Source: an uncultured Pseudomonadota bacterium (GTDB lineage: Bacteria > Myxococcota_A > UBA796 > CAJQPC01). Taken from it: a stretch of DNA of 8,069 nucleotides. Location: assembly GCA_937915955.1 (NCBI GenBank), contig CALGIB010000767.1:1-8069 (forward strand), written 5' to 3'. The notes beneath the pieces are model-generated. The model saw only the letters and a program-made list of their open reading frames with translations, was not told the DNA's origin and ran no database searches. The translations under genes were made by a program, and so were the position numbers. Shown in pieces: positions 5,235 through 8,069 of this stretch; position 1 is the stretch's first letter, and each line of letters opens with the position of its first letter.

Positions 5235-7222
5235 TCTGGTTCCTGGCGAGCGCGGCCGCGGCCCCTCTGGAGCGCAGCCCCAGGCCGAGCTGGGTGGCCC
5301 TCCACGCCGACCTCGAGCACAGCCCGATGCCCGGCGGCGCGGCCCGCTCCAGCCTGCAGTTCCTGCTGGTCGACGACCAGCTGCGCATGCCCGAGCCCGC
5401 TGTCGAGGAGGCCTGGTACCTGCACCGCAGCTACCGCGTCGTCACCCACGAGGGCCTGGACGCCGCGGCGCGCTTCGAGGTGGATTACGACCCCGGCTAC
5501 GAGCAGGTGCTGTTCCACGACGTCTCCGTCTACCGGGACGGGCAGTGGGAGGACCGGCTGGAGCTGGCCACCGCCACCGAGCTGCGGCGCGAGTCCGAGC
5601 TCTGGATGGGCTTGATGGACGGGCTGCACACCCTGACCGTCCTGCTCCCGGACGTCCAGGTCGGCGACGTCGTGCGCTACTCCTACACGCTGACCGGCGA
5701 CGACCCCGTCTTCGAGGGCCACTGGTCGGCGGTGGTCGACATGGCCTGGGGCCTCCCAGCCGAGCGGCGGATCCTGACCGTCATCGGCGACGAGGTGCCC
5801 GAGCCCGCGCTGCACGGCGCGGTGCCGCCTCCGATCCGGGACGAGGGTCAGCTGTCCTGGGACTACGGCCCGGTGCCCGCCTTCGAGCTCGAGGCCGGAG
5901 CCCCGGTCGGCGCCTCGGAGGGCCCCTGGGTGGAGCTGAGCACCTGGCAGAGCTGGGCCGAGGTCGTGGACTGGGCTCTGCCGCTCTACGAGCACTCCGG
6001 CTCAACACCCGAGCTGGACGCCCTCGTCTTGCAGCTCTCCCAGGAGGCCGACCCGCTGACCGCCGCGCTCACCTGGGTCCAGGACGACGTGCGCTACTTC
6101 GGCATCGAGCTGGCCGAGGGCAGCCACGTGCCCCGCTCACCCGCCACCGTCCTGAAGCTGCGCTACGGCGACTGCAAGGACAAGACCCTTCTGCTGTCGG
6201 TCCTGCTCGACCGCCTGGGCATCCAGAGCTGGCCGGCGCTGGTCAACAGCCGAGGCGCGCCCCTGGACGAGCTGCAGCCGGGCCCTGGCGTCTTCGACCA
6301 CGTCATCCTGCTCGTCGACGTCGACGGCGGGATCTGGGTGGATCCGACCTACCGCATGCAGGGTGGCCGCGCCGGCCAGCGGCACGTGCCCGACTACAAG
6401 CTCGCGCTGCCGGTGAAGGACGGGCAGCGCGGCTTGATCGAGATGTTCCCCCACGGACCGCCGACCCTTCGCCGCGAGACGCGCTGGAGCTACGAGCTGC
6501 CCGAGCTGGGCGAGCCCCGCGTCGACATCACCGAGCAGGCCCAGCGCGAGGACGCCGACGAGCTGCGGGCCTGGTTCAGCGACTCCACGCCCGACGACAT
6601 CGCCCAGGCCCTGGCGCAGGCCTACAGCGACCAGGCCTTCCTCAGCCCCCTGCGCGAGCCCACCCTGCGCGACGACCGCGAGGCCAGCGAGGCCACCCTG
6701 GTCAGCTCGTTCTCGGTGCTGGACGGCTGGGTTCGCCTGGCCGACGGCAGCGAGTCGTTCAGCCTGCTCGAGCCCACCGTCTTCTCCGCCCTGCCCTACC
6801 CCGAGCCCAGCCGCCGCTCGGCGCTCGCCCTGCCCGAGGGCCTGATCCTGCTGGATCGTGTCGAGGTCAGCGCCACCGACGAGGTCGTCTTCAGCGAGGG
6901 CGAGGGCCGCTTGGTGAACCGCTGGTTCCGCTTCGAGCTGCGCTCGGAGCAGGGCGACGGCCGCCTCGACGAGACCTACGAGCTCACCGTGCTGAAGGAC
7001 CGGGTCGAGCCCGACCAGCTGTCCGCCTACCGTGACCAGCTCGACCAGCTCTACGGCTTCGGCGGGGTGGCGGCGCAGCGCCATCGGCCGGCGACCGCCG
7101 ACGGCTTCCTGCAGGGCCTGGCCCTGGGGACGGCGCTGGGCGTGATGCTCAGCCTGGGGCTGGCCTCGCTGGGCGCAGCCGCCGTGCTGGTCCTCAAGAC
7201 CCGGACGGTCTCGAGGAGCTGA
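5231..7222 (+). CDS. Exported DUF3857-transglutaminase-like protein with C-terminal membrane anchor
   Basis: A 663-residue protein starting at GTG 5231, whose last two bases belong to the upstream TGA (GTGA overlap); a weak purine-rich stretch at 5211-5220 fits coupling. The N-terminus IWFLASAAAA is a short signal-like sequence without basic residues. Residues about 40-215 form a DUF3857-like beta domain (YRVVTHEGLDAAARF, VSVYRDGQWEDR, VGDVVRYSYTLTGDDP). Residues about 255-375 form a transglutaminase/cysteine-protease-like core: VRYFGIE, then YGDCKDK with catalytic C315, FDHVIL with H357, and VDPTY with D371. A long beta-rich region follows (about 400-615). The C-terminus has one membrane segment (about 626-655) and a basic tail KTRTVSRS, so the bulk should lie outside the cytoplasm. 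This order matches the common DUF3857-Transglut_core architecture, whose members are mostly uncharacterised. It could crosslink, cleave or bind proteins; the intact triad argues for a catalytic role. The open frame continues upstream to 4505, but that part is the shadow of the carbonic anhydrase gene. Confidence 0.88.
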   Translation: MIWFLASAAAAPLERSPRPSWVALHADLEHSPMPGGAARSSLQFLLVDDQLRMPEPAVEEAWYLHRSYRVVTHEGLDAAARFEVDYDPGYEQVLFHDVSVYRDGQWEDRLELATATELRRESELWMGLMDGLHTLTVLLPDVQVGDVVRYSYTLTGDDPVFEGHWSAVVDMAWGLPAERRILTVIGDEVPEPALHGAVPPPIRDEGQLSWDYGPVPAFELEAGAPVGASEGPWVELSTWQSWAEVVDWALPLYEHSGSTPELDALVLQLSQEADPLTAALTWVQDDVRYFGIELAEGSHVPRSPATVLKLRYGDCKDKTLLLSVLLDRLGIQSWPALVNSRGAPLDELQPGPGVFDHVILLVDVDGGIWVDPTYRMQGGRAGQRHVPDYKLALPVKDGQRGLIEMFPHGPPTLRRETRWSYELPELGEPRVDITEQAQREDADELRAWFSDSTPDDIAQALAQAYSDQAFLSPLREPTLRDDREASEATLVSSFSVLDGWVRLADGSESFSLLEPTVFSALPYPEPSRRSALALPEGLILLDRVEVSATDEVVFSEGEGRLVNRWFRFELRSEQGDGRLDETYELTVLKDRVEPDQLSAYRDQLDQLYGFGGVAAQRHRPATADGFLQGLALGTALGVMLSLGLASLGAAAVLVLKTRTVSRS

Positions 7223-7249
7223 GCGGACCTGAGGCGGCCTACTCCTCGA
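7211..7249. terminator. Possible bidirectional hairpin between convergent gene ends
   Basis: TCGAGGAG (7211-7218) and CTCCTCGA (7242-7249) form a perfect 8-bp inverted repeat around a 23-nt loop. The arms lie in the last codons of the two convergent genes and the loop contains both stop codons and the 16-nt intergenic gap. There is no U-tract on either side and the loop is long, so it may be a chance product of GC-rich codons. Its symmetric position is the main argument for function. Confidence 0.25.
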
Positions 7250-8069
7250 CCGGCTCCTGCGCGCCGAGCTGGATGTTCAGGCCGCTGAAGCCCGCCTCTC
7301 CGCTGCTCATGCGACCGTGGCCCTCGGCCGTGGCCGGGTTGCCGACGTGCTCGCCCTCTTCGTTCAGCGTGCCGTCGCTGTCGGCGTCGACGTAGGCCCA
7401 GACGTAGAGGATGGTGCCCTGGGGCACGGACAGCTCGTAGGGCTGGCTGCTCGAGCCGGCCAGATCCGACTGGCTCCAGGTCTGCAGGTCGTAGGCGTCG
7501 GCCTGCACCTTCGCGGCCGTGATGTCCGTCGTCGGCCGGTACTTGAGCGCCGCCACGTAGATCGTCGAGCCGCTGTCCAGGTCGTCGAAGTCGCCGTCCA
7601 CGACGCCGAGGTCGCCGGAGAGCGTCACGAAGGGCACGATCGAGAAGGGGGGATCGCCGCCACCCAGGGGGACCTGGATGTCGTGGTCGGGCAGGTCCGA
7701 GGTGCCGATGCTGACCGGGTTCCCGGACACGTCCGTGGAGCTGGCGTACTCGCCCCAGGGGTCGCTGTAGTCGAACAGCCAGTTGTCGTCGGCGTCCCAG
7801 GCTCCGAAGAGCTGCACCGAGCCCAGGCTCTCGGCCAGGCCGATGGCGTACTCGCCGTCCGCGCCCGCCGCGCCGTAGTTGTTCAGGTCCTCCTCCGCGA
7901 TGAAGTCCCACCAATAGGGCCCGCTGCCGTCCGTGCCGAAGACCATCGCCGCGACGTCGCCGGCCGTGTAGGCCTGAACCACGTCGACCAGGCCAGAGAC
8001 CGTGATGTAGCCGGCGCCGGAGCCGCCCGAGCTGTCCCCGCCGCCGCTGCCGTCACCCGGAGACCAGCC
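7239..8069 (-). CDS. Exported protein with two beta-sandwich-like modules, C-terminal part
   Basis: 276 residues are visible, ending at TAG 7241-7239; the frame is open to the right edge, so the N-terminus is missing. A GTG at 7980-7982 could be read as a start, but it falls inside a domain. The visible part begins with a Gly/Ser/Asp linker (SPGDGSGGGDSSGGSGAG, 3-20), as found after the signal or lipid-anchor site of many myxobacterial lipoproteins. Two similar modules follow. Module 1 (about 21-135) opens with ITVSG, has FGAWDADDN (88-96) and ends DIQVPLG. Module 2 (about 140-270) opens with VTLSG, has YVWAYVDADSDG (222-233) and ends NIQLG. The acidic DxDxDG-type turn is common in calcium-binding or beta-sandwich repeats; the pattern resembles carboxypeptidase-regulatory or prealbumin-like domains. 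No catalytic motif is seen, so a structural or binding role on the cell surface or in the periplasm is likely. Function unknown. It converges on the transglutaminase-like gene with a 16-nt gap. Confidence 0.8.
   Translation of the reverse strand, partial: GWSPGDGSGGGDSSGGSGAGYITVSGLVDVVQAYTAGDVAAMVFGTDGSGPYWWDFIAEEDLNNYGAAGADGEYAIGLAESLGSVQLFGAWDADDNWLFDYSDPWGEYASSTDVSGNPVSIGTSDLPDHDIQVPLGGGDPPFSIVPFVTLSGDLGVVDGDFDDLDSGSTIYVAALKYRPTTDITAAKVQADAYDLQTWSQSDLAGSSSQPYELSVPQGTILYVWAYVDADSDGTLNEEGEHVGNPATAEGHGRMSSGEAGFSGLNIQLGAQEPVEE

Noticed and set aside
5063..7084. Two long open frames on the minus strand opposite the carbonic anhydrase and transglutaminase-like genes
   Set aside because: They are antisense to genes with recognisable catalytic motifs, and their translations are low-complexity without domain signatures or a good ribosome binding site.
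7980..7982. GTG as the true start of the last gene
   Set aside because: The frame stays open to the window edge, and the residues just upstream (ITVSGLVD) belong to the first beta module; the Gly/Ser linker before it is typical of exported proteins. The real start is beyond the window.

Overview
The window is very GC-rich throughout and every gene shows strong G/C third-position bias. This produces long open shadow frames on both strands. GC content, short exported or lipoprotein-like proteins, a Gly/Ser/Asp-rich linker in an exported protein, and the TatT-like, retropepsin-like and DUF3857-transglutaminase families together suggest a myxobacterium-like bacterium (Myxococcota or a related deltaproteobacterial lineage). 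This is inferred from style and families; no rRNA or taxonomic marker is present.

Layout: seven protein genes fill almost all of the DNA. (1) 1-434, minus: the N-terminal part of a sodium/glutamate-symporter-like membrane protein, cut by the window edge. (2) 438-1187, minus: an exported TPR/TatT-like protein 3 nt upstream of gene 1, so probably one operon. (3) 1258-2700, plus: an exported, probably lipid-anchored protein with a LolA-like N-terminal half and two retropepsin-type aspartic protease modules. (4) 2689-4518, minus: a fusion of a DUF455 ferritin-like (di-iron) domain with an ATP-grasp ligase domain; it overlaps gene 3 tail to tail by 12 nt. (5) 4536-5234, plus: an LCIB-type (theta/beta-like) carbonic anhydrase whose start lies only 17 nt from the start of gene 4. 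(6) 5231-7222, plus: an exported DUF3857-transglutaminase-like protein with a C-terminal membrane anchor, overlapping gene 5 by GTGA. (7) 7239-8069, minus: the C-terminal part of an exported protein with two copies of a beta-sandwich-like module, cut by the window edge.

The most unusual part is the centre. A two-domain ferritin-like/ATP-grasp protein with an apparently complete set of di-iron ligands is transcribed back to back with an LCIB-type carbonic anhydrase, which is in turn translationally coupled to an exported transglutaminase-like protein. Whether these form one pathway cannot be decided from one window. One possibility is that the carbonic anhydrase supplies bicarbonate or CO2 to the ATP-grasp enzyme, but this is only a hypothesis. 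The other genes look like ordinary envelope and transport functions. I see no tRNA, rRNA, CRISPR array, insertion sequence or phage gene, and no non-coding stretch longer than about 70 nt.
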